A stretch of DNA of 64,000 bases from Winogradskyella arenosi (GCF_003337305.1 NZ_QPJO01000002.1:186001-250000); one strand, 5' to 3'; numbered from the stretch's first letter, positions 1-8,954 are shown. The notes: generated by a model not told the origin, from the letters alone. A program made the numbers and translations.

Positions 1-536
1 GTTTTAAAAATTATAATCACGATAGTTCTCATCCATTTAGAGGTGTTAAAAGAGATGTTTATGAAGGCGGACATCACGTGCCTTTTATCGTAAAATGGCC
101 AAACCAAATTAAACCAGGAACAAAGAGCAATCAATTGTTCAGTCAAATAGACCTTTTACATACGTTAGCGTCTATTACCAATAGCGATTTACCAAAAGGA
201 TTTCAGCATGATAGTTTTAATTTTTCTAACGTATGGTTAACTAATACAGATGAACCCGTAAGAGAAACTATTGTTCACAATACCTGGACGTCTAAATATG
301 CAATACGAAAGGGCGATTGGTTGTATATTAATAATAAAGATGGATATCACACCAGAATACCAAAATGGTTTGAAGAAGGGCAGCGTTTTAATACCGCTAC
401 GGATACTGTTCAGCTCTTCAATCTTAAAGACGATATTGGGCAAAATACCAATCTAGCAAACCAGTTTCCAGAAAAAGTGAGGGAATTATCAGCAGCATTG
501 CATGACGAACAGAAAAAAGAAACCTTTGAAAATTAA
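1..536 (+). CDS. Sulfatase, C-terminal part (cut by left window edge)
   Basis: The reading frame is open from the first bases of the window, so this is the C-terminal part of a longer gene and the GTG near base 78 is internal. The visible part has the FRGVKRDVYEGGHHVPF block typical of the sulfatase (alkaline phosphatase superfamily) fold, where the catalytic core meets the C-terminal subdomain, then the usual IDLLHTLASI helix and a closing segment with KGDWLY. The formylglycine site lies upstream of the window and cannot be checked. The next sulfatase starts 7 bp after the stop, so the two are probably co-transcribed. Family members hydrolyse sulfate esters, often on algal polysaccharides or glycosaminoglycans; the substrate here cannot be read from the sequence. 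Confidence 0.9.
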   Translation, partial: FKNYNHDSSHPFRGVKRDVYEGGHHVPFIVKWPNQIKPGTKSNQLFSQIDLLHTLASITNSDLPKGFQHDSFNFSNVWLTNTDEPVRETIVHNTWTSKYAIRKGDWLYINNKDGYHTRIPKWFEEGQRFNTATDTVQLFNLKDDIGQNTNLANQFPEKVRELSAALHDEQKKETFEN

Positions 537-543
537 TACCGAA

Positions 544-1950
544 ATGAGAATGCGTTATTTAAAACATATTACACTTTTATGGGTTGCTATTGCAATTTAT
601 TCTTATAATGAGACTAAGACGAAAACTGTAGCTGATAATGGAGCTGTAGCTAAAACAGAAGATTTAAGGCCAAACATTATTTTCATTTTTGCAGATGATT
701 GGGGTTATGGAGATTTAGGCGTGTATGGAAATTCAGAAGTGGTGACCCCTAATCTAGATAAAATGGCTTCAGAAGGCACGCGATATACACAGTTTCATGT
801 GACTAGTGGTGTATGTTCGCCAAGCAGAGCTTCGGTTTTAACTGGTCATTTTCCAGCAAGACACCGTGTGCACGGACATTTTGCGGGAAATGAAGTCAAT
901 GCCAAACGTAATATGCCCAATTATTTAACCGATTCCTTGCCTGTTTATTTGCCTAAAATCATGCAAAAAGCAGGTTATACAACGGCACATTTTGGGAAAT
1001 GGCATTTAGGTGGTGGCGGTAAACCTCATGGCGATCCTTCAGCACCAGAACCGAAAGTGTATGGCTATGATGAGGCTAGGGTTTGGAACGGAAATGGTCC
1101 AACTTGGAAAGGCGATCAAAAATGGCCAACCACAAGATTTATGGATACCGATACGCTATGGGTGCAGAGTTCTAGTAAAATTGCTGTAGACGAAACTATC
1201 GACTTTATCAAAAGAAATAAAGGCAAACAACCAATGTTTGTAAACCTTTGGTTAAAAGATCCACATACACCTTTATGGCCTTCCGAGGCACAGCGCGAAC
1301 CGTTTAAAGGCTTGTCGCCAAGCAAAGAAACCTATTATGCGGTTTTAAAAGATGCCGATTATCATATAGGACGTTTATTAGATTCCATCTCAGAAATGGG
1401 ATTAGATGACAACACCTTAATTGTGTTTTCTAGTGATAATGGTCCTGCAGGATGGGGACCTTCTAAAAAAGCGGGTTCTACAGCAGGTTTAAAAGGACGG
1501 AAAGTAGATATCTTTCAAGGGGGGGTGGTGGTGCCTTTTATTGTAAAATGGAAAAATCATGTTGAAGAAAATAAGGTAGATTCTACTAGTGTGCTTTCCA
1601 CTGTAGATTTATTACCAACCTTTGCCAGTTTAGCGCAAAGTGAATTACCAAACGATTATCCAATTGATGGAGAAAATATAAGTTCAATTTTAGAAAACAA
1701 TAGTTTTACAAGAACAAAACCCTTATTTTGGGAATGGCGTTTTCCTAGAGAAAACACCAATCATTGGGCACAAGGTGCCGTTAGAAAAGGCGATTGGAAA
1801 CTATTGTTTAATGACCAAATAAAAAGAGAAGAACTCTATCATATTTCTGAAGACCCAAAGGAAAACAATAATGTTACTAAAGCGAATCCACAACGTGTTG
1901 ATACACTTAAACAACTTTGGTACGATTGGAAAAAAGAACTTCCGGAATAA
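544..1950 (+). CDS. Sulfatase (formylglycine-dependent)
   Basis: This is a family sulfatase of about 468 residues. A metal-binding ADDWGYGDLG block lies near residues 50-58, and the activation motif CSPSR-ASVLTG starts at about Cys91, the residue that must become formylglycine. KWHLGGG and SSDNGP blocks follow. A longer frame begins at an ATG at 502 but overlaps the previous gene by 35 bp; ATG 544 (or 550) gives a hydrophobic, signal-like N-terminus and a 7-bp gap. Export to the periplasm is likely, and no lipobox cysteine is visible. It sits between two other sulfatase genes on the same strand, opposite a formylglycine-generating enzyme. The substrate is unknown; a sulfated polysaccharide is the natural guess. 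Confidence 0.92.
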   Translation: MRMRYLKHITLLWVAIAIYSYNETKTKTVADNGAVAKTEDLRPNIIFIFADDWGYGDLGVYGNSEVVTPNLDKMASEGTRYTQFHVTSGVCSPSRASVLTGHFPARHRVHGHFAGNEVNAKRNMPNYLTDSLPVYLPKIMQKAGYTTAHFGKWHLGGGGKPHGDPSAPEPKVYGYDEARVWNGNGPTWKGDQKWPTTRFMDTDTLWVQSSSKIAVDETIDFIKRNKGKQPMFVNLWLKDPHTPLWPSEAQREPFKGLSPSKETYYAVLKDADYHIGRLLDSISEMGLDDNTLIVFSSDNGPAGWGPSKKAGSTAGLKGRKVDIFQGGVVVPFIVKWKNHVEENKVDSTSVLSTVDLLPTFASLAQSELPNDYPIDGENISSILENNSFTRTKPLFWEWRFPRENTNHWAQGAVRKGDWKLLFNDQIKREELYHISEDPKENNNVTKANPQRVDTLKQLWYDWKKELPE

Positions 1951-2009
1951 CTAAATAACGCTTAAAAATAATTTAATAACACCATAGACTTTCAAAAAAT
2001 AGTATTGAA

Positions 2010-3848
2010 ATGAACAAAAAAATAATAGTATTAATGGCGCTTATGGGATTTGCATTTTCATGTACCTCTCAATCAACAAAAACAGTGACTAAGAAAAAAT
2101 CGAAACAGCCTAACGTCATTGTAATTATAACCGATGATCAAGGTTATGGAGATCTTGGTGCTCATGGTAATACCTTGGTAAAAACACCAGCATTAGATGA
2201 GTTTCATGACGAATCCGTTAGGTTAACCGATTTTCATGTTGGTCCTACTTGTGCACCTTCAAGATCAGGTTTAATGACCGGAAGATATGCCAATAGAGTT
2301 GGCGTTTGGCATACTATAGGTGGTGTATCTCTATTAAGAGAAGATGAGGTGACCATGGCTGAGGTATTTCAAGAAAATGGCTATGAAACAGCAATGTTTG
2401 GTAAATGGCATTTGGGAGATACTTATCCTTCTAGACCACAAGATAAAGGCTTTGAATACACCGTTACACATGGTGGAGGTGGTGTTGGCCAAACACCAGA
2501 TTATTGGGATAATGATTATTTTGATGATACTTATTTTAAAAATGGCGTGCCTACAAAGTACAAAGGTTACTGTACTGATGTCTGGTTTGATGAGGCTATA
2601 GATTATATTGAAACACATAAAGACCAACCGTTTTTTACCTACATCTCTACAAATGCACCACACTTACCTTATAATGTTCCTGAAGACTATTATAAGCAAT
2701 ACAAAGATTTAGATATTCCGGAGTTTCAAAAAATCTTCTACGGAATGATTACTAACGTAGACGATAATTTTGCGAAACTTCAAAAGAAATTAGAAGACTT
2801 AAAAATAGCAGATAATACCATTGTTATTTTTATGACCGATAACGGAACGGCTTCAGGGTATAAGAAAGTTAAAGGGCAGCTTTACGGTTATAATGCAGGA
2901 ATGAAAGGCACAAAAAATAGTGAATATGAAGGTGGACACCGAGTACCATTCTTTATTAAGTATCCCGAGAAAAATATTGAAGGCGGAAGAGATGTTAAGG
3001 CGCTTACGGCACATTTAGATATTTTACCAACCTTAGCCACTTTATGTGATTTAGAATTGCCAGAGCGTCAAAAGGAAATTGATGGTTCAGATATTTCAGC
3101 ACTTCTTTTAGGAGAAAAAGATAGTATTGGTAGAGATTATCTTATTACAGATTCGCAACGTGTGCAGAGTCCTATAAAATGGAGAAAAAGTGCCGTGATG
3201 TCAGATAAAATGCGATTGGTTAATGGGAAAGAATTATATGATGTGTCTAAAGATCCAGGGCAAGAGCATGACTTAGCTGCACAATTCCCAGAGAAAGTGG
3301 AGCAAATGCGTGGATATTATAACGAATGGTGGAGCTCTGTTTCAACAGAATTTAACCAGTTTCCAATTATCGTTTTAGGGTCAGATCAGCAGAATCCTAT
3401 TGAATTAACCTGTCATGATACGCATGTGCACGATTCTAAAATTCCATGGAATCAAAATTATATCAGAGAAGCACAAAAGAACCCAATAGGAGGTGAGTTT
3501 ACCGTAGCCTTTGAGCAATCGGGAACCTACACCATTGAATTAAGCAGATGGCCTTTTGAAGCTGGTTTAGCTATTAATGCCGCTGTTGAAGGTAAGGAAG
3601 GTACCATTTCTACCGAAGCTATTGCAGCAGGAAGAACCATGAATTTTAAATCTGGTGGTGTAAAAATCGGCGCTTGGGAGCAAACAAAAGCTATAACTAA
3701 AGACGCTAAAGTGATTAGTTTTACGGGGAACTTTACCAAAGGAGAAACCGATATGAGTGCATGGTTTACAACCGATGAAGATGAAGATTGGGGAGCTTTT
3801 TATATGAGAGTCACTAGAGTCTCTAAAGACTTTTCTTTAATAGATTAG
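2010..3848 (+). CDS. Sulfatase lipoprotein with C-terminal extension
   Basis: This 612-residue sulfatase has a lipoprotein signal (basic start, hydrophobic core, FAFS-Cys18), so it is probably anchored in the envelope. The metal-binding TDDQGYGDLG block is at residues 41-50, and the activation motif CAPSR-SGLMTG starts at Cys81, the predicted formylglycine. KWHLGD and TDNGT blocks follow. The sulfatase fold seems to end near residue 450; the last 150 or so residues form an extra, beta-rich-looking domain seen in some bacterial arylsulfatases. It lies 59 bp after the preceding sulfatase on the same strand and ends at a bidirectional terminator shared with the facing FGE gene. The substrate is not determinable. 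Confidence 0.93.
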   Translation: MNKKIIVLMALMGFAFSCTSQSTKTVTKKKSKQPNVIVIITDDQGYGDLGAHGNTLVKTPALDEFHDESVRLTDFHVGPTCAPSRSGLMTGRYANRVGVWHTIGGVSLLREDEVTMAEVFQENGYETAMFGKWHLGDTYPSRPQDKGFEYTVTHGGGGVGQTPDYWDNDYFDDTYFKNGVPTKYKGYCTDVWFDEAIDYIETHKDQPFFTYISTNAPHLPYNVPEDYYKQYKDLDIPEFQKIFYGMITNVDDNFAKLQKKLEDLKIADNTIVIFMTDNGTASGYKKVKGQLYGYNAGMKGTKNSEYEGGHRVPFFIKYPEKNIEGGRDVKALTAHLDILPTLATLCDLELPERQKEIDGSDISALLLGEKDSIGRDYLITDSQRVQSPIKWRKSAVMSDKMRLVNGKELYDVSKDPGQEHDLAAQFPEKVEQMRGYYNEWWSSVSTEFNQFPIIVLGSDQQNPIELTCHDTHVHDSKIPWNQNYIREAQKNPIGGEFTVAFEQSGTYTIELSRWPFEAGLAINAAVEGKEGTISTEAIAAGRTMNFKSGGVKIGAWEQTKAITKDAKVISFTGNFTKGETDMSAWFTTDEDEDWGAFYMRVTRVSKDFSLID

Positions 3849-3900
3849 TCCCGGATTATATAACAAACATAGGTGGTGTTACACATCACTTTATAAAATA

Positions 3901-3932
3901 AAAAAAAGGGAAAGTTTACTTTCCCTTTTTTT
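3901..3932. terminator. Bidirectional intrinsic terminator
   Basis: An A-rich run leads into GGGAAAG, a TTTA loop, CTTTCCC and a T run. Because the hairpin is flanked by A and T runs it can stop both the sulfatase transcript (+) and the facing FGE transcript (-). Confidence 0.85.
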
Positions 3933-4006
3933 AGTGTTAAACGTTAAATACATAAGCTTTAATACGGATTCGTAGTTAAAGGCCTTGTAATAAATATTCA
4001 AGTTTT

Positions 4007-5107
4007 TTATTCTTCAGACTTCAGCATCTCTGGCGTAGCAACGGTTCTAAAGCCCATATGATCTGATCCAGAATCCATAGAAACCCCCATTTTAGCCGAA
4101 ATTCTAAAGCTAGCACAGTACGACGCATGACATAAAAAAGAACCTCCTTTCATCACGTGTTCTACTTGATAAGGATTGTTCGGGTTAAAATGCTTTTCAG
4201 CTCCTTTAGGATTTACAATAGGTTGAGAACTATCTAATTCCTTATAATAGTTTATATTAAAAAAGTCATTCGTAATTTCCCATACATTTCCAGCCATATC
4301 ATATAACCCAATACTATTTGCTGGATAAGACTTTACAGGCGAAATAAATTCAAAACCATCTTTAGAGTCGTTTTTAGTCGGAAAAACACCTTGCCACGTA
4401 TTGGCGTTAGCATCTAAAACCGCAGGATTATCTCCCCAAGTAAAAATGCTGTTTTCATTTGTGCCTTGTGCAGCAGACTCCCATTCGGCTTCCGTTGGTA
4501 AACGTCGGTTAGCCCATTCGCAAAACGCTATAGCATCTTGGTAAGCGACATGCACTACAGGAAAGTTGTCTTTGCCTTCAATAGTAGATTCCGGACCCTC
4601 TGGATGTCTCCAGTTTGCTCCCGTTTTCCATGTCCACCATTGTCCGTAGTTTTCCATATTTGCAACAGCATTTACATCTTTATTAAAAATAAGACTCCCC
4701 GGTTGCAGTATAGAATCATGAGGTTTTGGGGTGTTAGGAGGTAATTCTTTTTTCATTTCTTCCCAATCAATCTCGCGTTCAGCAATAGTAACATAGTCGG
4801 TTGCCTCTACAAAGGCTTTAAATTGCTTGTTGGTAACCTCTGTAGCATCTATAAAAAAGCCATCTACAGTTACCATATGCGCAGGTTTTTCTCTAGGCAT
4901 CGCATATTGGTCGGTGTCTTTGGCGCCTTGTAGAAATGTTTTTTTTGCTACCCAAACCATACCTTCAGGAGCTTCAGGGATTATAGGGGGAGCTACAGGA
5001 TTAACCGTTTTAGTTTCAGTAGCGGTTGGTTTGGCTTCATCTTTACAACTCGAAACCGTTGTAAGCATTAAGAGCAAGGCCAGAATAGGTGTAAATGGTT
5101 TATTCAT
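4007..5107 (-). CDS. Formylglycine-generating enzyme (SUMF1/FGE family) lipoprotein
   Basis: FGE oxidises the Cys of the C-x-P-S-R motif of sulfatases to formylglycine, using oxygen and copper. The protein has about 366 residues from ATG 5107, preferred over 5122 because it begins at a clean signal peptide ending VSS-Cys21, a lipoprotein site. The SUMF1 domain fills the rest: the EVTNKQF block near residue 90, RRLPTEAEWE at 201-210, GLYDMAGNVWE near 267-277, and GGSFLCHASYC at 321-331. The two cysteines there (326 and 331) match the catalytic pair of true FGE (pattern C-H-x-S-Y-C), which many SUMF1-domain relatives lack. It faces three sulfatases, its obvious clients. A lipoprotein FGE would act outside the cytoplasm; that location is inferred from the signal. 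Confidence 0.9.
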   Translation of the reverse strand: MNKPFTPILALLLMLTTVSSCKDEAKPTATETKTVNPVAPPIIPEAPEGMVWVAKKTFLQGAKDTDQYAMPREKPAHMVTVDGFFIDATEVTNKQFKAFVEATDYVTIAEREIDWEEMKKELPPNTPKPHDSILQPGSLIFNKDVNAVANMENYGQWWTWKTGANWRHPEGPESTIEGKDNFPVVHVAYQDAIAFCEWANRRLPTEAEWESAAQGTNENSIFTWGDNPAVLDANANTWQGVFPTKNDSKDGFEFISPVKSYPANSIGLYDMAGNVWEITNDFFNINYYKELDSSQPIVNPKGAEKHFNPNNPYQVEHVMKGGSFLCHASYCASFRISAKMGVSMDSGSDHMGFRTVATPEMLKSEE

Positions 5108-5226
5108 GGGTTTTAGATACATTTTTATTTTGGTTAAATATAATGTTTTTGCATCGTATTTTTATCAGAATAAAGCAGGTATTATAAATAGCATTATCCG
5201 TCATAGGCTTATTAAATACCACCAAT

Positions 5227-5264
5227 AAAAAAACCGTAATATGACTGAGATATTACGGTTTTTT
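5227..5264 (-). terminator. Intrinsic terminator of the T9SS type A protein gene
   Basis: The inverted repeat ACCGTAATAT / ATATTACGGT with a seven-base loop is flanked by A and T runs. It lies just past the stop of the minus-strand gene at 5306. Confidence 0.8.
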
Positions 5265-5305
5265 ATAAGCGATTAAATCGTTAAAATTAGAAATTGATTC
5301 TAGTT

Positions 5306-7858
5306 TTATTTAATGATAATTTTTTGAGTTTTGTTTTGTGTAGGGGTTTTTAACGCTACGATATAAACACCCGCTTTTAACGAACTAACATTAAGGGTTT
5401 GCGTTGTGTTTGAACTCGTTAAGACCTGTTGAAACACTGATCGACCTTGCATATCGTATAATACGGCTGTAGTATCTGCAAGTAATTGCCCTTTAATCAC
5501 TACTGTTTTTGAAGCTTGATTAGAATAGATGTGTAAACCATTAATTAAGGCATCGTCAGTAGATAAAGTGGTTGCAGAGAAATGTACATAGAAACGCCCG
5601 GTACCATTTAAGGCATCAGATGGCGTAAAGACGTAATCACTATTATTTAAAAGTGTCCAAGTGTTAGTTAGATTATCTTCAAGATATACGGTTACCGTTT
5701 CAGGAATTGAAACCTTTTCAGGATTCATACCAATAGTTAATTGTGTACCCGCCTCAGCATTAACCCCAAGAGGTACAACGACCTCATTAAAATCGTTATA
5801 AGGTAAAGCCTGAATAGCAAATTTAATGTTTTCATTATTTTCAACAAGATGCGTATAGATAGGGCTTGAAGAACCCGTAAAAGCCGCAGCATCATACCCC
5901 GGATCTAAGCCTCTAGTTTGGTTGTCTACAAAGTATATTTTTGTGGAATGCTGCGATGATTCTCTCGATAAAAATAATTCTGATAGAACATGATTTGGTG
6001 TAGCTGTTCTTCCTACTATAAAATCATCCGAACTTCCCGTAGTTCGCATTGCTGGTGTAAACGTTACAGTGCCTCCACTAGCTGTAGTTTTTACAAAGAA
6101 TCCTTGGCCTGGGGTTATTTTATAACCATTATTAGTCTCTATATTATTCCATACTGTCCAATTATCAGAAGAATTTGCGTAACCCGAATAACCATAAACG
6201 GCTTGGTATGCTCCGCTGCCTCCGTTTAATTGACCTGAGTTTTCAGTCCAAAATTCATCAAAATCTAAATAAGAAGGATAAGGGTTACCTATTAAGTTCC
6301 ATAAACCATAAGTGGTGTTACCACCATCGCTAAGCGTAGCTACTACATCCACTGCAGGTGAAACCGGTGCTCCTTGAAATAAGATAGTACCATCTTCACT
6401 TGCTCTCGCTGCTCTATACCCTTTTCCTTGCACTAAAGGATCACTACCATTTGTAGAGGTATCCCAGTTTACATACGAACCAGAAACATTATCAAATGGG
6501 CCAAACGCTCTTTGCGTTAAAGTAGCAGGATTTGCAAGAAGGCTAGCTTCAATATCTCCAAAAGTTTCAGGGACCGGAGCCGAAATTAGGTCGTTAGATG
6601 GAGTTGTATGGACCCATCTATTATAGCCCACTTCACCAGTTACCGTGCCATTAAAAATTAAACTACTAAAACTAGTTGCGCTAGACTCAGCGAAAAGATT
6701 ATCACTTGTAATAGCTTCACCAGACACCGTAAGAGACTTTCCAGGATTAACCGTTACAGCACCATCATTTAAAATAGTGATATTCTTTACTGAAACATCA
6801 GAATCTATATTTAAATTACCTTTTATATAGATTTTTTCATCCGTGTCAGAAGGAGGGACATTGCCACCTACCCAAGTAGTTGTAGAGTCCCAATCTAGAT
6901 TTGTAACTGTGCCTGTTTTTGAAGCATATGTTGGTATTATAATAGAGCCATCGATATCTTGTACAATTGTGCCATTAGAAGCTACACCGTCAACAAGCCA
7001 AGTATCTAATACGGTATGAGGAATGGAAGTTCCTATTTTAAGCACGCCTGAGGTATAGTTTTTTAAATCCACCACACCAGTCATCGTACCAGTTCCAGAA
7101 AACTGCACTGCTGTTACAGTAGAATCAAAATTTAAAGCTAATGCTGTAGTAACGGAAAGGTTACCGATACTATTTTGATTCGTATTAAATAAGACTTCAG
7201 ATGATGCATTGGCCTCACAAGTAATTGAGCTATTAATATTGTTTGTACTGTTTACAATTAGTTTGGCAGCATTATTACCAGCAAAATTAAAAGTTCCTAT
7301 AAAGCCTGTGAAATTAGAATCGCTTCCTAATAGAATTCTGCCTCGTAATCCCAAAGTACCAGTACCAGATACACTTCCATGGAACTCTATAGGATTTGTA
7401 TCTGATAAGTTATTTAAATTTATATTGTTAGATCCAAAGGTAACGGTTTTTTCACTAGCAAAAACAAGAGTACTTGTAGCAACATTTCTTATTCGCTTTG
7501 TGGTATCAAAAATTAAATTACAATTAAAAGTCGTTGTAGTATTAGCAACATTATTACCAATGCTATTATTATTGGTGGTGTTAGCAATGGTTAAAGTACC
7601 ATTAGAAACTGTAATATCTGAACCACCAATTACTATCTCTTTTACAGTAATAGAGCTGGTCTCTAAGTCTACACTAGCCTCTAGCGTAGCTATACCAGTA
7701 TCACCTGCTATTATGCCTCCAGTCCAGTTGGTTGCTGTAGACCAATTGCCATCTCCTGTGCCATTATTGTTAGTAAATGTTCCATCCTGCGCTTGTAAGA
7801 GCAAACAATTTAAACTTAAAAAAGGTATTAAAAAAAGTAGTGGTAATTTTTTCATCAT
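5306..7858 (-). CDS. Secreted protein with T9SS type A sorting domain
   Basis: This 850-residue secreted protein starts with a signal peptide (MMKKLPLLFLIPFLSLNCLL...QAQ). The middle is Thr/Asn/Ser-rich and beta-rich, with two GNWST-type segments (near residues 36-48 and 325-335) that resemble autotransporter-like or beta-helix repeats. The last 80 or so residues have the type A sorting layout: LYDMQGRSV, then LNVSSLKAGVYIV, ending in a lysine-rich KIIIK tail. Known family behaviour is transport through the outer membrane by T9SS, with removal of the C-terminal domain and often surface attachment. No catalytic domain is recognised, so an adhesive or matrix role is only a guess. It sits between the FGE gene and tmRNA, with its own terminator. 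Confidence 0.85.
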   Translation of the reverse strand: MMKKLPLLFLIPFLSLNCLLLQAQDGTFTNNNGTGDGNWSTATNWTGGIIAGDTGIATLEASVDLETSSITVKEIVIGGSDITVSNGTLTIANTTNNNSIGNNVANTTTTFNCNLIFDTTKRIRNVATSTLVFASEKTVTFGSNNINLNNLSDTNPIEFHGSVSGTGTLGLRGRILLGSDSNFTGFIGTFNFAGNNAAKLIVNSTNNINSSITCEANASSEVLFNTNQNSIGNLSVTTALALNFDSTVTAVQFSGTGTMTGVVDLKNYTSGVLKIGTSIPHTVLDTWLVDGVASNGTIVQDIDGSIIIPTYASKTGTVTNLDWDSTTTWVGGNVPPSDTDEKIYIKGNLNIDSDVSVKNITILNDGAVTVNPGKSLTVSGEAITSDNLFAESSATSFSSLIFNGTVTGEVGYNRWVHTTPSNDLISAPVPETFGDIEASLLANPATLTQRAFGPFDNVSGSYVNWDTSTNGSDPLVQGKGYRAARASEDGTILFQGAPVSPAVDVVATLSDGGNTTYGLWNLIGNPYPSYLDFDEFWTENSGQLNGGSGAYQAVYGYSGYANSSDNWTVWNNIETNNGYKITPGQGFFVKTTASGGTVTFTPAMRTTGSSDDFIVGRTATPNHVLSELFLSRESSQHSTKIYFVDNQTRGLDPGYDAAAFTGSSSPIYTHLVENNENIKFAIQALPYNDFNEVVVPLGVNAEAGTQLTIGMNPEKVSIPETVTVYLEDNLTNTWTLLNNSDYVFTPSDALNGTGRFYVHFSATTLSTDDALINGLHIYSNQASKTVVIKGQLLADTTAVLYDMQGRSVFQQVLTSSNTTQTLNVSSLKAGVYIVALKTPTQNKTQKIIIK

Positions 7859-8136
7859 GATTTTTAGGGCTTTAGGTGATCTTCAAATTTAAAACATTCG
7901 TGCAAATTTACTTTGCTTTATTCAATCAAAAACAGTCTCATATCGTGTAAAAGCCTATAAATGTTGGTCTAAAACAAAAAAACAGCTCTAAAATAGCATT
8001 GTTAAGGCTGTTTTTACTACGATTTTAGAGCTCAAAGGGGGCAATTTTCGTAGTGAAATACTTACACTAAAGTCTAAAACTGATGGATGAGCAAAGCGTA
8101 AATTTCTTATCGTACATAATTTGTACAAGGTGATGT
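7859..8136. other. Gene-free region with a nested inverted repeat
   Basis: No coding region is seen between the start of the T9SS protein gene and the tmRNA terminator. It holds an 11-bp inverted repeat, AGCTCTAAAAT at 7984-7994 and ATTTTAGAGCT at 8022-8032. A second pair, AAAAACAGC at 7976-7984 and GCTGTTTTT at 8008-8016, overlaps it, so the two folds exclude each other. This may be leader RNA of the minus-strand T9SS gene, but no promoter was identified. Confidence 0.4.
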
Positions 8137-8178
8137 AAAAAAAAACACAACATCTTAATTATTAAGATGTTGTGTTTT
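8137..8178 (-). terminator. tmRNA intrinsic terminator
   Basis: Two arms of 18 bp (8142-8159 and 8161-8178) are perfectly complementary around a single central base. On the minus strand a T run of about nine bases follows. It lies just past the tmRNA 3' end. Confidence 0.9.
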
Positions 8179-8184
8179 AAAATT

Positions 8185-8579
8185 GTGGAGTCGGAGAGAA
8201 TCGAACTCTCGTCCAAACAAGTAACCAAAGGGCTTTCTACACGTTTAGTCTTTTCTTAGGTTTTAGACGTAAAGCTGGTTAAAGACAACCCACTTTACGC
8301 TTAGCTTTTTAATCTCGAAAGGGCATCAAAGCACTACCCAATCTTAGTCAATTTTTACGATGCCTCATGCAGAAACGCCACTGACTAGGGCTTTTCGGAG
8401 ACATTTAGCCTTCCTACCTTGTAGGAATGAGCACGAAATCTTACTGTGATTCAGATTATGCAGCTAAAGCGTAGTTATTCTCGCCGTTTAAAATTTGGTC
8501 TAGCCTTTTACGTGTTTCAATGCCATTACACGACGTGCTTACCATTCACTTAATCTCGCTGTCAAAACCAGTCGACCCC
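8185..8579 (-). ncRNA. ssrA: tmRNA (transfer-messenger RNA)
   Basis: tmRNA rescues ribosomes stalled on broken mRNA and tags the product for proteolysis. On the minus strand the RNA begins GGGGTCGACTGG and ends in a T arm (GAGAG-TTCGATT-CTCTC) followed by CGACTCC. GGGGTCG and CGACTCC pair over seven base pairs with one G-U. The tag frame reads GENNYALAA and stop, a typical flavobacterial tag. After the discriminator A the genome reads CAA rather than CCA, so the CCA end seems not to be encoded. The length of about 395 nt is normal. A strong terminator follows. The exact 5' and 3' ends are inferred from pairing. Confidence 0.95.
8456..8485 (-). other. tmRNA tag-peptide reading frame (GENNYALAA-stop)
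   Basis: On the minus strand the codons GGC GAG AAT AAC TAC GCT TTA GCT GCA TAA encode GENNYALAA. The LAA end is the usual protease-recognition tail. The resume codon is taken as GGC. Confidence 0.9.
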
Positions 8580-8622
8580 ATTAATAAAATAGTAAATTTT
8601 TAATTTACGTCATTGAATTAAT

Positions 8623-8753
8623 CCTGAACTTGCTTCGGGAACTCATCAATCCATAAATGCTATTTTTATTTGGGCGTTCCCTTATCAGGTCGGGCTATCC
8701 GCTATATCTTTTGCTAAAAAAAGCAAAAGGATGCCGCTTCTATCCCTAACGCA
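8623..8753. repeat. REP-like intergenic element with hairpins
   Basis: This part of the 375-base gap between tmRNA and the next gene contains no ORF. It starts with a small hairpin (CCTGAA, loop CTTGC, TTCGGG, 8623-8639). A block at 8671-8753 then starts GGGCGTTCCC, has GTCGGGCTATCCGC and a hairpin ATCTTTTGCT / AGCAAAAGGAT with one bulged base (near 8705-8731), and ends CCGCTTCTATCCCTAACGC. The outer GCGTT and AACGC are complementary. From memory, very similar blocks occur in intergenic regions of many Bacteroidota genomes; no search was possible. The rest of the gap holds nothing recognisable. Confidence 0.55.
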
Positions 8754-8954
8754 ACAAACCAAGAAACCTATTGTAAAGTTTCTAGGGCTGCAAATTTACA
8801 AAAAATACTAATGCAAAAGTTATACCATTACTTTATTTATAACAGTACGATGGTAAATTGTCAGTTTCTTATATTAATTTGCTCATCAATATTAATCACG
8901 TTATTTTCGTAAAAATGACATTATTGGTCACTACCAAACCTAAACAATCATGCT

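Noticed and set aside
502-543. Start of the second sulfatase at 502
   Set aside because: It would overlap the previous gene by 35 bp and put a basic stretch ahead of the signal-like segment; ATG 544 fits better.
7209-7892. 227-codon open frame antisense to the T9SS type A gene
   Set aside because: It is rich in Val, Leu and Pro and lies entirely opposite a well-supported gene, so it is a shadow of the Thr/Asn-rich coding strand.
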